Part shown: piece after piece, positions 8,682 through 17,081 of the stretch
Numbering within the stretch: position 1 is the stretch's first letter
Layout: each line of letters opens with the position of its first letter
NCBI GenBank assembly: GCA_036010905.1
Contig: DASCMH010000001.1
Span: forward strand, 62,001 to 126,000
Reading direction: 5' to 3'
Source: SMWD01 sp002729875
Lineage (GTDB): Bacteria > Pseudomonadota > Gammaproteobacteria > Steroidobacterales > GCA-2729495
Length of the DNA: 64,000 nucleotides
Notes under the pieces: generated by a model
Database searches by the model: none
Told to the model about the DNA's origin: nothing
What the model saw: the letters and a program-made list of their open reading frames with translations, nothing else
Made by a program: the position numbers and the translations under genes

Positions 8682-9137
8682 ATGCCAGCAGAAATTGAAA
8701 CCCGTGAAAAACGCCAGGCTGCGATACTCAGAATCCTGCGGGAACAGACCGTGGGCCGACAGACCGTGCTGGTAGATCTCTTGCAACAGCAAGGGATTGA
8801 GGCGACCCAGTCGAGTGTAAGTCGCGATCTGAAGCAACTTGGCGTAATGAAACTCGATCAGGGGTATGCACCACCCGATGCCCTGCCAACTGACGAGGAG
8901 CGTGATGAAGCCATATTTGCTGACTTTATTCGTGACATCCAGACCGCCGGTGCAAACCTGACTGTTATCAGGACTGCAATCGGCGCCGCTCAGCGGGTTG
9001 CCGTCTGCCTGGACCGCAGTGGCTGGCCGGAAATTATCGGTACGGTTTCCGGCGACGATACGATATTTGTTGCCACAGGCAACGCTGCCGGGCAACGTCG
9101 GCTTGTGGCCCGATTACAAGAACAAACCCATCATTAA
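8682..9137 (+). CDS. argR: Arginine repressor ArgR
   Basis: A 151-residue protein with the N-terminal winged helix-turn-helix (about residues 10-65, ATQSSVSRDLKQLGVMK as recognition helix) and a C-terminal oligomerisation/arginine-binding domain ending in GTVSGDDTIFVA, where the two aspartates contact arginine. It forms hexamers and represses arginine synthesis genes. I take the ATG at 8682, because the promoter -10 box lies at 8642-8647 and a start at 8616 would precede it. It sits directly before argG, 44 bases away, in the same direction. Confidence 0.92.
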   Translation: MPAEIETREKRQAAILRILREQTVGRQTVLVDLLQQQGIEATQSSVSRDLKQLGVMKLDQGYAPPDALPTDEERDEAIFADFIRDIQTAGANLTVIRTAIGAAQRVAVCLDRSGWPEIIGTVSGDDTIFVATGNAAGQRRLVARLQEQTHH

Positions 9138-9181
9138 TTGATACCAGGACATCCAGACTATTGAACCCGGAACGCGGAACC

Positions 9182-10408
9182 ATGAATAAAGAATCTCAAT
9201 CACCGATCATCCTGGCCTTCTCCGGCGGGCTCGACACCTCCTTCTGTGTCCCGTGGCTGAAAGAAACCTACCAGCGCCCGGTGGTGACGGTTTGTATCAA
9301 CACCGGCGGACTCGATGCTGCGGCGGCCGAAGATCTACAGGCCAGAGCAATGCAGCTCGGGGCACAGGAACACCTGCTCATCGAGGCACGAGAAATATTT
9401 TTCGAACGAGTGATCCGCTTCCTGATCGCCGGGAATGTCCGTCGGGGACAACTCTATCCGCTGTGCGTGGGCGCCGAACGTGGTATCCAGGCGCAACTAT
9501 TGGCTGAAATCGCTACCGAACGCGGCACTGATACCGTCGCACACGGTTGTACGGCGGCCGGCAACGATCAGGTTCGCTTCGAAGTTGCCCTGCGCACCAT
9601 CAATCCGAATCTTGAGGTGCTCGCGCCGGTGCGCGACCAGTCCTTCGTGCGCCCTGAGCAAATTGCTTATCTTGAGCAGCACGCTTACCCGATTCCGGCC
9701 AAGGGAACCGAATATTCGATCAACCGTGGCCTGTGGGGCGTATCGATTGGCGGTCGGGAAACCCTTGACTCGCACGGCACAATCCCGGAACAGGCCTGGG
9801 TTCTGTCGCCTGGTGCGCTCGAGCAACCGCTGTCACCCGAGACGCATATCGTCGGCTTCAGCTGCGGCATCCCGGTGAGTCTCGATGGCGCCAGGATGGA
9901 GCCGGTTGCACTGATCGAAAAACTTGAAATGCTGGCCGGCCCGTTCGGCATCGGACGTGGCATTCACGTCGGTGATACCGTGCTCGGCACCAAGGGCCGG
10001 GTCGCTTTTGAAGCCCCGGCCGCAGAAGTACTGCTCACTGCCCATCGGGAACTGGAAAAACTAACCTTGAGTGCCCTGCAAACCCGCATCAAGGACTCTG
10101 TTGCTACAAGCTATGGTGACTACGTGCATGAAGGCAAACAGCTCGATGCGGCCTGCCGCGATATCGAGGCGTTGCTTGAGTCATCGCAACGGTTTGTTAC
10201 GGGTGAAGTTACCGTACAGTTCAGGGTCGGCAGCGTATTTATCGAAGGCGTCACCACGAAGCACTCACTGATGGCTGCCACCAAAGGCGTATACGGTGAA
10301 GCCGCCGGCGAATGGACGCCAGCTGATGCGCTGGGCTATGCAAAAATTCTATCGCTCACCGGTATGCTGCAAACCCGCGCTGCCGCCGGATCGGACCAAT
10401 CCTCATGA
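9182..10408 (+). CDS. argG: Argininosuccinate synthase (variant ArgG)
   Basis: It joins citrulline and aspartate using ATP. The PP-loop AFSGGLDTSFCVPWLKE is at about residues 12-28; the family also shows HGCTAAGNDQVRF. It is about 408 residues and of the type with SFCVPW after the PP-loop, seen in Xanthomonas and Bacteroidetes-like arginine clusters, rather than the standard form. A TTG start 21 bases upstream (9161) is possible; the ATG at 9182 was preferred. Its stop overlaps the next gene's ATG by 4 bases, so translation is coupled. It is the first structural gene of the operon. Confidence 0.92.
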   Translation: MNKESQSPIILAFSGGLDTSFCVPWLKETYQRPVVTVCINTGGLDAAAAEDLQARAMQLGAQEHLLIEAREIFFERVIRFLIAGNVRRGQLYPLCVGAERGIQAQLLAEIATERGTDTVAHGCTAAGNDQVRFEVALRTINPNLEVLAPVRDQSFVRPEQIAYLEQHAYPIPAKGTEYSINRGLWGVSIGGRETLDSHGTIPEQAWVLSPGALEQPLSPETHIVGFSCGIPVSLDGARMEPVALIEKLEMLAGPFGIGRGIHVGDTVLGTKGRVAFEAPAAEVLLTAHRELEKLTLSALQTRIKDSVATSYGDYVHEGKQLDAACRDIEALLESSQRFVTGEVTVQFRVGSVFIEGVTTKHSLMAATKGVYGEAAGEWTPADALGYAKILSLTGMLQTRAAAGSDQSS

Positions 10409-11490
10409 AGACCGTGATCGCCGACAAAATTGCCTCGGTTGCCCAGCACCGGGGACTAAAGCGCAAGTTGCAGGTCAGTGCCGAAATTCCCTGTGAGGAA
10501 GGCGTACTGCTGGCCGTCAGAATCCTCAACAGCAAGAGTTCATACAACACCCTCGAGCTGACCAGCGGCCGCATGGCCAAGGTACGCCGCGGTGACATTA
10601 TTGTCGGTGCTCTGGGACATCGTAAGGCGCTGTTCGGCTATTCGGGACATTTGCCCTCCCAACTCAGTCCGGGCGACACAGTCCAGGTTTTGAACATTGG
10701 CGGCGTAATCGGCATCTGCGATTCGGTCAATGCCAACTTTGGTCCACCGTTCGATGCCGAAGTACTCGGTACCGTACTCGAATTTCCCTATCTCGGCGAA
10801 CGTATCGGGGTGCCCGCAAGAGCCGGTACAGATCAGCTGGAAATGAATGCTGCAATAGATACCCGGGCAGTACCCGTCGTGGTGCTGGCCGGCACCAGCA
10901 TGGATTCGGGCAAGACTGCCGCCGCCAGCGCCATTGTCAGCAGGCTGCGACATTATGGTCATACGGTTGATGCCTTCAAAGCGACCGGCGTATCCCTGCG
11001 CAGGGATATTCTTGCGATGGAAGATGCGGGGGCACGACAGACGGCTATTTTTACCGACTTCGGTGTCGTGACGACGACGGAGGAGAATGGTCCTCCGGTC
11101 ACTCGCATGATGCTAACCCAGCTGGCAGCTGACAAACCGGATGTCATCGTCTTTGAACTCGGCGACGGTTTGCTCGGAGCTTACGGTGTCGAAGCAATTC
11201 TCAAGGATGAAGGGATTAGATCCGCCATCACCTGTCTCGTACTCTGCGCGAATGATCCGGTTGCAGCATGGGGCGGCGTTAAACTGCTGCATGATGAATT
11301 TTCTTTAAGTCCTGATGTCATAACCGGACCTGCGACCGACAACCTGGTCGGCACCAACCTGATTACCGACCGACTTGGGTTGCCGGCATTTAATGCAATT
11401 ACCCATGGCACCGAGCTCGGTGATGCGGTCGCCAAAGTTATCAATTTACAGGTTGACGGGAAAAATGACCTGAACGGGGAACCATCATGA
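10405..11490 (+). CDS. P-loop protein of DUF1611/DgcN-like type in the arginine operon
   Basis: A 361-residue protein. The first 150 residues are beta-rich (KVRRGDIIVGALGHRKALFGYSG). A P-loop, GTSMDSGKT (about 163-171), opens a second domain with ELGDGLLGAYG (about 252) and LVLCANDPVAAWGG. The order (small N-terminal domain, then a dethiobiotin-synthetase-like P-loop domain) fits DUF1611 proteins. One member, DgcN, was reported to N-acetylate D-glutamate in marine bacteria; that is from memory. Both ends overlap neighbours by ATGA (argG, argC), so it is a true operon member. No argA or argJ is in the run, so it may supply N-acylglutamate or regulate. Family assignment is tentative; the function is inference. 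Confidence 0.5.
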   Translation: MKTVIADKIASVAQHRGLKRKLQVSAEIPCEEGVLLAVRILNSKSSYNTLELTSGRMAKVRRGDIIVGALGHRKALFGYSGHLPSQLSPGDTVQVLNIGGVIGICDSVNANFGPPFDAEVLGTVLEFPYLGERIGVPARAGTDQLEMNAAIDTRAVPVVVLAGTSMDSGKTAAASAIVSRLRHYGHTVDAFKATGVSLRRDILAMEDAGARQTAIFTDFGVVTTTEENGPPVTRMMLTQLAADKPDVIVFELGDGLLGAYGVEAILKDEGIRSAITCLVLCANDPVAAWGGVKLLHDEFSLSPDVITGPATDNLVGTNLITDRLGLPAFNAITHGTELGDAVAKVINLQVDGKNDLNGEPS

Positions 11491-12554
11491 GCAGCATCGC
11501 TACGATTGTTCTGGGCGGTACCGGCTATGTGGCAGGCGAACTATTGCGCCTGCTGGCGGGACACCCGCAGCTTGAAGTTGCCGGAGTCATGTCCGAAAGC
11601 CAGACCGGTACACCGATACGCGACATTTTTCCGCAACTGCAGGACAGACTGGGTGAACTGGTATTCAGCAGTAAACAGGACCTGCTCTCAGTACTAAAGG
11701 ATAGCAACAACGGTGACCAATGGGCGCTGTTTTCAGCTGCGCCACACGGCGCAAGCGCAGCGCTGATCGCAGAATTTATCGAACAGGCTGATACGGCCGG
11801 CTGCAAACTGACGGTCGTCGATGTATCGGCAGACTTTCGTTATGCCGACGCAGATGCCTACAGCGCTGTTTATGGCCAGCCGCATGGTGCCCCGCAGTTG
11901 CTGGATCAATTTGCCAGCGCCATACCGGAACACCTGGCAACCACCGACCAGCCGCATATCGCTCATCCCGGCTGCTTTGCCACGGCACTGCTCATTGCAG
12001 CCGTGCCGCTGATCAAACTGGGCCTGACGGAAACCGACCTGTATGCCTGCGGCATCACCGGCAGCACCGGTTCGGGCCGCACCCCGGCGGCCGGCACCCA
12101 TCACCCCGAACGCCAGTCAAATCTGTTTGCCTACAAGCCGTTAGACCACCGTCATGCACCGGAGGTCAAGACTATCTGTGCTGCGATTACCGGCAGACAG
12201 CCGGCACTGCACTTTGTACCTCACTCCGGCCCATTCGCGCGCGGCATTCATATGACCGTGCAGGCAAAATTAACTGCCAACCAGACGGCTGATGATATTC
12301 GCAACGCACTGCATGAATTTTATGCCGACTGTGAATTTATCTCGGTGCAAGATGGCACGCCAAAAATCAAAAATATTGTCGGCAGTAATTACTGCCACAT
12401 GGGTGTCGCCACCCGGGACGGCTCTGTTGCCATGTTCGTTGTCATCGACAACCTGGTCAAGGGTGCGGCCGGTGGAGCCGTACAGTGGATGAATAGAAAA
12501 CTTGGTTTTAATGAAACGACCGGGCTGACTGCACCGGCACTTGCCTGGACATGA
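11487..12554 (+). CDS. argC: N-acyl-gamma-glutamyl-phosphate reductase
   Basis: A 355-residue enzyme with an N-terminal NADP-binding fold (VLGGTGYVAGELLRLL, residues 7-22), the catalytic cysteine in HPGCFATALL (about 157) and the family motif GITGSTGSGRTP. It reduces N-acylglutamyl-5-phosphate to the semialdehyde. Overlaps the upstream P-loop gene by 4 bases and precedes argD by 4 bases. Confidence 0.93.
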   Translation: MSSIATIVLGGTGYVAGELLRLLAGHPQLEVAGVMSESQTGTPIRDIFPQLQDRLGELVFSSKQDLLSVLKDSNNGDQWALFSAAPHGASAALIAEFIEQADTAGCKLTVVDVSADFRYADADAYSAVYGQPHGAPQLLDQFASAIPEHLATTDQPHIAHPGCFATALLIAAVPLIKLGLTETDLYACGITGSTGSGRTPAAGTHHPERQSNLFAYKPLDHRHAPEVKTICAAITGRQPALHFVPHSGPFARGIHMTVQAKLTANQTADDIRNALHEFYADCEFISVQDGTPKIKNIVGSNYCHMGVATRDGSVAMFVVIDNLVKGAAGGAVQWMNRKLGFNETTGLTAPALAWT

Positions 12555-12558
12555 GACG

Positions 12559-13713
12559 ATGAACGCGCGCGAACACGAGGCCCAGCATCTGCTCAAGGTT
12601 TACGGCCAGTTGCCGATTGAACCAACCGGTGCCCAGGGTGTTTACCTGACGTGTGAATCGCGACAGATTCTCGATCTGTACGGAGGGCACGCAGTCGCCG
12701 CACTGGGCTACGGACATCCCGACATGCTCATGGCGCTGAATGAACAGGCTCAGGCCGTGTTTTTCCAGAGCAACGCCGTTGCCATGGAAGTTCGCGCCGA
12801 CGCTGCCGACGCTTTGGCCGACTTTGCACCTGACGGCCTCAATCATGTGTTCTTTGCCAACAGCGGAGCTGAAGCGAATGAAAACGCCCTGCGCCTGGCC
12901 TGCAAACTAACCGGTCGGTCACGAGTTGCAGCGATTAAGCACGGATTCCACGGCCGCACTGCAGCGGCCGGCGCCGTGAGCTGGGGTGCCCGAGATAAGT
13001 GGTATGGATTCCCGCACACACCGTTCGAGGTCGATTTTATCGAGCGTAATGCTCTCGCCGAGGTTGCCGAAAACATCTCAAATAAAACGGCTGCTGTGAT
13101 TCTCGAACTCGTACAGGGGCTCGCCGGTGGTTTTGCTCTCAACAGTGCATTCGTAACTGCCATTGCTGACGCGTGTGCGGATAACGGCGCCTTGCTAATC
13201 ATCGATGAAGTGCAAACCGGCATGGGCCGCTGCGGACAACCATTCGCGACGGACCTGTATAACATCGAGCCGGATATGCTCACCATTGCCAAGTCGATTG
13301 CCGGTGGATTTCCGTGTGCCGCCTTAATGGTGAATGATGTCATCGCGTCTGCAGTCGGACCGGGTGATCTTGGCAGCACATTTGGCGGCGGACCGCTGGC
13401 CTGCACACTCATCAGGACTGTCATTGACGTCATCGAACGTGATCACCTGATCGGCAATGTACGCGTGCTGTCGGACTATATTGCAGCACATTGCCAGGTC
13501 GGACCCGTCGACAGCCTGCAGGGCAAGGGGTTTTTACTCGGACTAAAATGTCGGCGACCTGCGGTTGAAATCCGTAACGAACTATTGGACCTGAACATAC
13601 TCGTCGGCACCAGCACCGATCCGTATGTGATCCGTTTGCTGCCACCATTAATCACTGAAGAACAACACTTTGCCCGGCTCATCGAGTGCCTGGCCGAGAT
13701 ACCTGATAAATAG
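12559..13713 (+). CDS. argD: N-acylornithine aminotransferase (ArgD)
   Basis: A class-III PLP aminotransferase of 384 residues. Family features are the ANSGAEANENALRLA segment, LIIDEVQTGMGR and the PLP lysine in TIAKSIAGG. It converts N-acylglutamate semialdehyde to N-acylornithine. The ATG at 12559 is 4 bases after argC; a TTG 18 bases upstream would overlap it. The identity fits its place between argC and the carbamoyltransferase. Confidence 0.9.
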   Translation: MNAREHEAQHLLKVYGQLPIEPTGAQGVYLTCESRQILDLYGGHAVAALGYGHPDMLMALNEQAQAVFFQSNAVAMEVRADAADALADFAPDGLNHVFFANSGAEANENALRLACKLTGRSRVAAIKHGFHGRTAAAGAVSWGARDKWYGFPHTPFEVDFIERNALAEVAENISNKTAAVILELVQGLAGGFALNSAFVTAIADACADNGALLIIDEVQTGMGRCGQPFATDLYNIEPDMLTIAKSIAGGFPCAALMVNDVIASAVGPGDLGSTFGGGPLACTLIRTVIDVIERDHLIGNVRVLSDYIAAHCQVGPVDSLQGKGFLLGLKCRRPAVEIRNELLDLNILVGTSTDPYVIRLLPPLITEEQHFARLIECLAEIPDK

Positions 13714-13753
13714 GTGGCTTTACCACCGCCGACTATGCCGCAAGGAACAGAGC

Positions 13754-14758
13754 ATGAAGGAATTTAACGATCTTGCAGACCTGAGCAGTGAACAGGTACT
13801 GGAATTACTGGCACTGGCCAACCGACTGCAAACCAGCCCCGAGCCGCGTGCGCTGGAGGGCAAGGTTCTTGCATTGTTATTCATGAGCCCCTCTTTGCGC
13901 ACGCTGGCTTCCTTTCAGGCAGCCATGGCGCGTCTCGGCGGTGGCTCATTCGTCATCTCACCTGATATGTCGATCCACGGTATCGAGACCCGTCCCGGCA
14001 TCGTCATGGATGGCGCGGCCGCAGAACATATTCGTGAAGCCGTGCCGGTTATCGCCTCTTATGCTGACGCAATCGGCATCCGCGCTTTTGCCGAACGCCG
14101 CAACCTTGAGCATGATCTTGACGACCGTGAGTTTAATAATATGCGTGAATATTGCCAGATACCCTTAATCAACATGGAATCGGCAATCAATCACCCCTGT
14201 CAGAGTCTTGCCGACTGGAAAACGATGAGTGACCTCGGCATACCGGGCAACGGTGGTAAATTTGTGCTGAGCTGGGCCTATCACCCGCGGGTACTGCCGC
14301 TGGCGGTGCCTTCAGCAACGGTGCATATGGCCGCCATGCGCGGCATGGACGTTACTGTGCTGCGCCCTGAAGGATATGAGCTGCCTGCATCGATTATGGA
14401 CAAGGCCCGGCAGGCGGCAGAGCTATCGGGAGGTTCTGTGAACGAAACAGACAATCGCAACGAAGCACTTGAAGATGCGCAGATTATTTATGCGAAGTCC
14501 TGGGCGTCAACCCGGCACTACGGCAATCGGGTAGCCGACCAGGAACTAAGACAAGACCTTCTTGACTGGTGTATCGATGAATCCTGGTTCGCCACCACCC
14601 AGGACAATTGCAGATTTATGCATTGTTTACCTGTACGCCGTGGCGTTGTGGTAGCAGATGAAGTGCTTGATGGACCACGCAGTGTTGTAATTCAGGAAGC
14701 GCAAAACAGAATGTATGCACAGATGGCAATACTGCACCAGATACTGGCCGGCAGCTAA
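13754..14758 (+). CDS. N-acylornithine carbamoyltransferase (ArgF'-type)
   Basis: A 334-residue transcarbamylase. The carbamoyl-phosphate motif is SPSLRTLASF (in place of STRT), and HCLPVRR near the C-terminus is typical. VMDGAAAEHIREAVPVIASYADAIGIRAF resembles the acylornithine enzymes of Xanthomonas (N-acetyl) and Bacteroides (N-succinyl), not ordinary ornithine carbamoyltransferase. Thus citrulline is made via N-acylcitrulline, and a deacylase is needed. Whether acetyl or succinyl is used cannot be decided by eye; the Glu or Pro at the family's specificity position decides it. AGGAACAG at 13742-13749 supports the start. Confidence 0.88.
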   Translation: MKEFNDLADLSSEQVLELLALANRLQTSPEPRALEGKVLALLFMSPSLRTLASFQAAMARLGGGSFVISPDMSIHGIETRPGIVMDGAAAEHIREAVPVIASYADAIGIRAFAERRNLEHDLDDREFNNMREYCQIPLINMESAINHPCQSLADWKTMSDLGIPGNGGKFVLSWAYHPRVLPLAVPSATVHMAAMRGMDVTVLRPEGYELPASIMDKARQAAELSGGSVNETDNRNEALEDAQIIYAKSWASTRHYGNRVADQELRQDLLDWCIDESWFATTQDNCRFMHCLPVRRGVVVADEVLDGPRSVVIQEAQNRMYAQMAILHQILAGS

Positions 14759-14780
14759 CCTCACCCTTTGGGACAGACTC

Positions 14781-15722
14781 ATGCAAAACAATGAAAACAG
14801 AGACGTCGTGGTAGCGGCACTAAAACATGCCGCACCGTATATCAGGATGTTCAAACACAAAATCTTTGTGATCAAAGCGGGTGGCGAAATATTTGCCTCT
14901 GTCGAATCGACCCGAGCGCTGATAGAACAGATTGCAATCCTGCACCAGGTCGGAATCCGTATCGTAGTCGTGCACGGAGGCGGCCCCCAATCAACAGAAC
15001 TGGCGGACAGCCTTGGTCTGACCACTCAATTCATCGAGGGACGACGGGTTACCGACGAACAGTCGCTTGAAGTGGCCGCAATGGTACTGAACGGACAAAT
15101 TAATACCCGAATACTCGCGGTATGCCGGGATCTGGACCTGCCGGCCGTCGGCATCAGTGGTGTTGATGCAGGCCTGATCAAGGCACACAAGCGACCGCCC
15201 GTTACTATTAAAGGACACGCTACGGGACCGGTCGATTACGGTTTTGTCGGTGACATCGATTCGGTTGCCGCAGATGTGCTGCGCACGCAACTTGAAAGTG
15301 GCCTGGTTCCGATTATCAGTCCGTTATCGGCCGATGAATCCGGCACCCTGCTGAACATCAATGCCGATACCGTTGCTGCCGCATTGGCAGCCGCACTCGA
15401 AGCTGAAAAACTGGTGCTGGTCACCGCTGCGCCAGGAATTCTCACCGACCGCAATGATCCTGATTCGTTGATTTCATATGTCGACCTGCCGGGACTGCAG
15501 CAGTTGCGTGAGAATGGCTCACTCGCCGCCGGCATGTTACCGAAGGCGACTGCCATAGAAGCCGCCCTTAACGGCGGTGTCGGTCGTGTCCATGTCATTT
15601 CCTACCAACTGTCTGACAGCCTGTTGCTTGAGATTTTCACCAATGAAGGCAATGGCACGCTGGTCGTGCAAAATATCAATACGCTGTCGGCAGAAGAACA
15701 GGCACCGGGAGTGAATCCATGA
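14781..15722 (+). CDS. argB: N-acylglutamate kinase (ArgB)
   Basis: An amino-acid-kinase-fold enzyme of 313 residues. It has FVIKAGGEIF near residue 29, the nucleotide/substrate loop VVVHGGGPQ (about 57-65) and the C-terminal NINADTVAAALAAALEAEKL. It phosphorylates N-acylglutamate. Unlike the Xanthomonas enzyme, it has no attached GNAT domain, so it cannot supply N-acetylglutamate synthase activity. The ATG at 14781 is preceded by GGACAG. The stop overlaps argH by 4 bases. Confidence 0.9.
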   Translation: MQNNENRDVVVAALKHAAPYIRMFKHKIFVIKAGGEIFASVESTRALIEQIAILHQVGIRIVVVHGGGPQSTELADSLGLTTQFIEGRRVTDEQSLEVAAMVLNGQINTRILAVCRDLDLPAVGISGVDAGLIKAHKRPPVTIKGHATGPVDYGFVGDIDSVAADVLRTQLESGLVPIISPLSADESGTLLNINADTVAAALAAALEAEKLVLVTAAPGILTDRNDPDSLISYVDLPGLQQLRENGSLAAGMLPKATAIEAALNGGVGRVHVISYQLSDSLLLEIFTNEGNGTLVVQNINTLSAEEQAPGVNP

Positions 15723-16909
15723 AAAGACTTTGGGACAAGGGGCAACAACTCGATAGTCAGATCCTGCGTTATACCGCCGGTGAAGATCATTTGCTGGACA
15801 GCCGACTAGTCGATTATGACGTGCGAGCATCTATCGCGCATGCAACGATGCTGAACCAGCAATCATTATTGTCCGACGCAGACCTCGATGACATTGTAAC
15901 CGGCCTTGAAGAACTGGCAGAGTCATTCACAGGCGGAGAATGGACAATCGACCTTGAAGACGAGGATGTACACACCGCGCTCGAATCACGACTGACGGCA
16001 AATATCGGCGATGCCGGCAAACGTATTCACCTGGGGCGATCGCGGAATGACCAGCTACTCGCCGCGCTGCGCCTGTACCTGCTCGACGCCGCAGATGGAC
16101 TGGAAACACTGGCCGATGAGGTTGCTGCTGCCCTGGATGCACTGGCTGAACGCGAGGCAGACACAGCATTGCCCGGTTATACCCATATGCAACAGGCGAT
16201 GCCGAGTTCGGTGCCGCTGTGGGCCGGCGGGTTTGCGGCAGAACTTCGCGACGATGCTACCGGTATCGCCGCCAGCCGCCGCAGGCTGTCAAAGAATCCC
16301 CTCGGCAGCGCTGCCGGATACGGTGTACCGGGCCTGCCGATAGATCGTGACGCAACGAGTGAGGAACTCGGATTCGAGTGTGTGCAGGAACCGGTCACGG
16401 CCGTACAGTTGTCCAGGGGCAAGGCCGAGGCCGGACTGGTGTTCGAACTGTGTCTGCTAATGCAGGATCTCGGGCGCCTGGCAGCCGACCTGATGTTGTT
16501 CTATACGCAGGAATTTGCCTTCATCACGCTGCCCGATTCAATGACCACCGGTTCGTCGATCATGCCGCAGAAACGCAATCCGGATGTACTCGAACTGGTC
16601 CGTGGCGCTACGGCCACTTTACAGGCGGCATTGATTGAGATCATGAATATTCCGGCCAAGCTGAGTTCGGGTTACCAGCGTGACCTGCAGCGCATCAAGC
16701 CCCCGCTGTTCCGGGCCATAGACCTGACGATGGACTCCTGCGAGATCATGGAACACCTGATCGCTGGCGTATCATTTGATGTCGACAACATTGAACTCGA
16801 TGAGTCAATCTATGCTGCCGGACGTGCCAACCGCCTGGTACTGGAGGAAGGCATCAGTTTTCGAGACGCTTACCGACACATCAGCAAAGATCTCGATAGC
16901 GATGAATAG
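15719..16909 (+). CDS. argH: Argininosuccinate lyase, C-terminally short
   Basis: A fumarase-superfamily lyase: LGRSRNDQLLAALRL (about 101-115), the catalytic-histidine motif YTHMQQAMP (about 160) and the catalytic serine loop GSSIMPQKRNPD (about 279-290). It splits argininosuccinate to arginine and fumarate. It ends just after FRDAYRHISKDLDSDE at residue 396, whereas typical ArgH is about 445-460 residues, so some 40-60 C-terminal residues are absent. The next gene, lptM, starts within the last codons (8-base overlap). The catalytic residues are complete, so the enzyme may be active. Confidence 0.9.
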   Translation: MKRLWDKGQQLDSQILRYTAGEDHLLDSRLVDYDVRASIAHATMLNQQSLLSDADLDDIVTGLEELAESFTGGEWTIDLEDEDVHTALESRLTANIGDAGKRIHLGRSRNDQLLAALRLYLLDAADGLETLADEVAAALDALAEREADTALPGYTHMQQAMPSSVPLWAGGFAAELRDDATGIAASRRRLSKNPLGSAAGYGVPGLPIDRDATSEELGFECVQEPVTAVQLSRGKAEAGLVFELCLLMQDLGRLAADLMLFYTQEFAFITLPDSMTTGSSIMPQKRNPDVLELVRGATATLQAALIEIMNIPAKLSSGYQRDLQRIKPPLFRAIDLTMDSCEIMEHLIAGVSFDVDNIELDESIYAAGRANRLVLEEGISFRDAYRHISKDLDSDE

Positions 16910-17081
16910 GCTACAAACCGGCCGCCTGATGCTGGCGCTCGTAGCCGCCTTACTGATAAGCGCGTGTGGATTAAAAGATGACCTGTATTTTCCGGACCAG
17001 GAAGCAGCAGCTGTGCCCGCAGAATCCCAAACCACTGAAGACACTGAAGAATCCGACCCGACAGCCGAACAGACGCCATGA
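16902..17081 (+). CDS. lptM: Small LptM/YifL-type lipoprotein
   Basis: A 59-residue protein with a signal peptide and lipobox LLISAC followed by GLKDDLYFP, matching the CGLKGPLYFP sequence of LptM/YifL. In E. coli, LptM helps LptD fold. It overlaps argH by 8 bases and polA by 4 bases. In Pseudomonas this gene lies between argH and lysA-dapF; here the neighbour is polA. It starts at the internal ATG at 16902, which is out of frame with argH. Confidence 0.8.
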   Translation: MNRLQTGRLMLALVAALLISACGLKDDLYFPDQEAAAVPAESQTTEDTEESDPTAEQTP

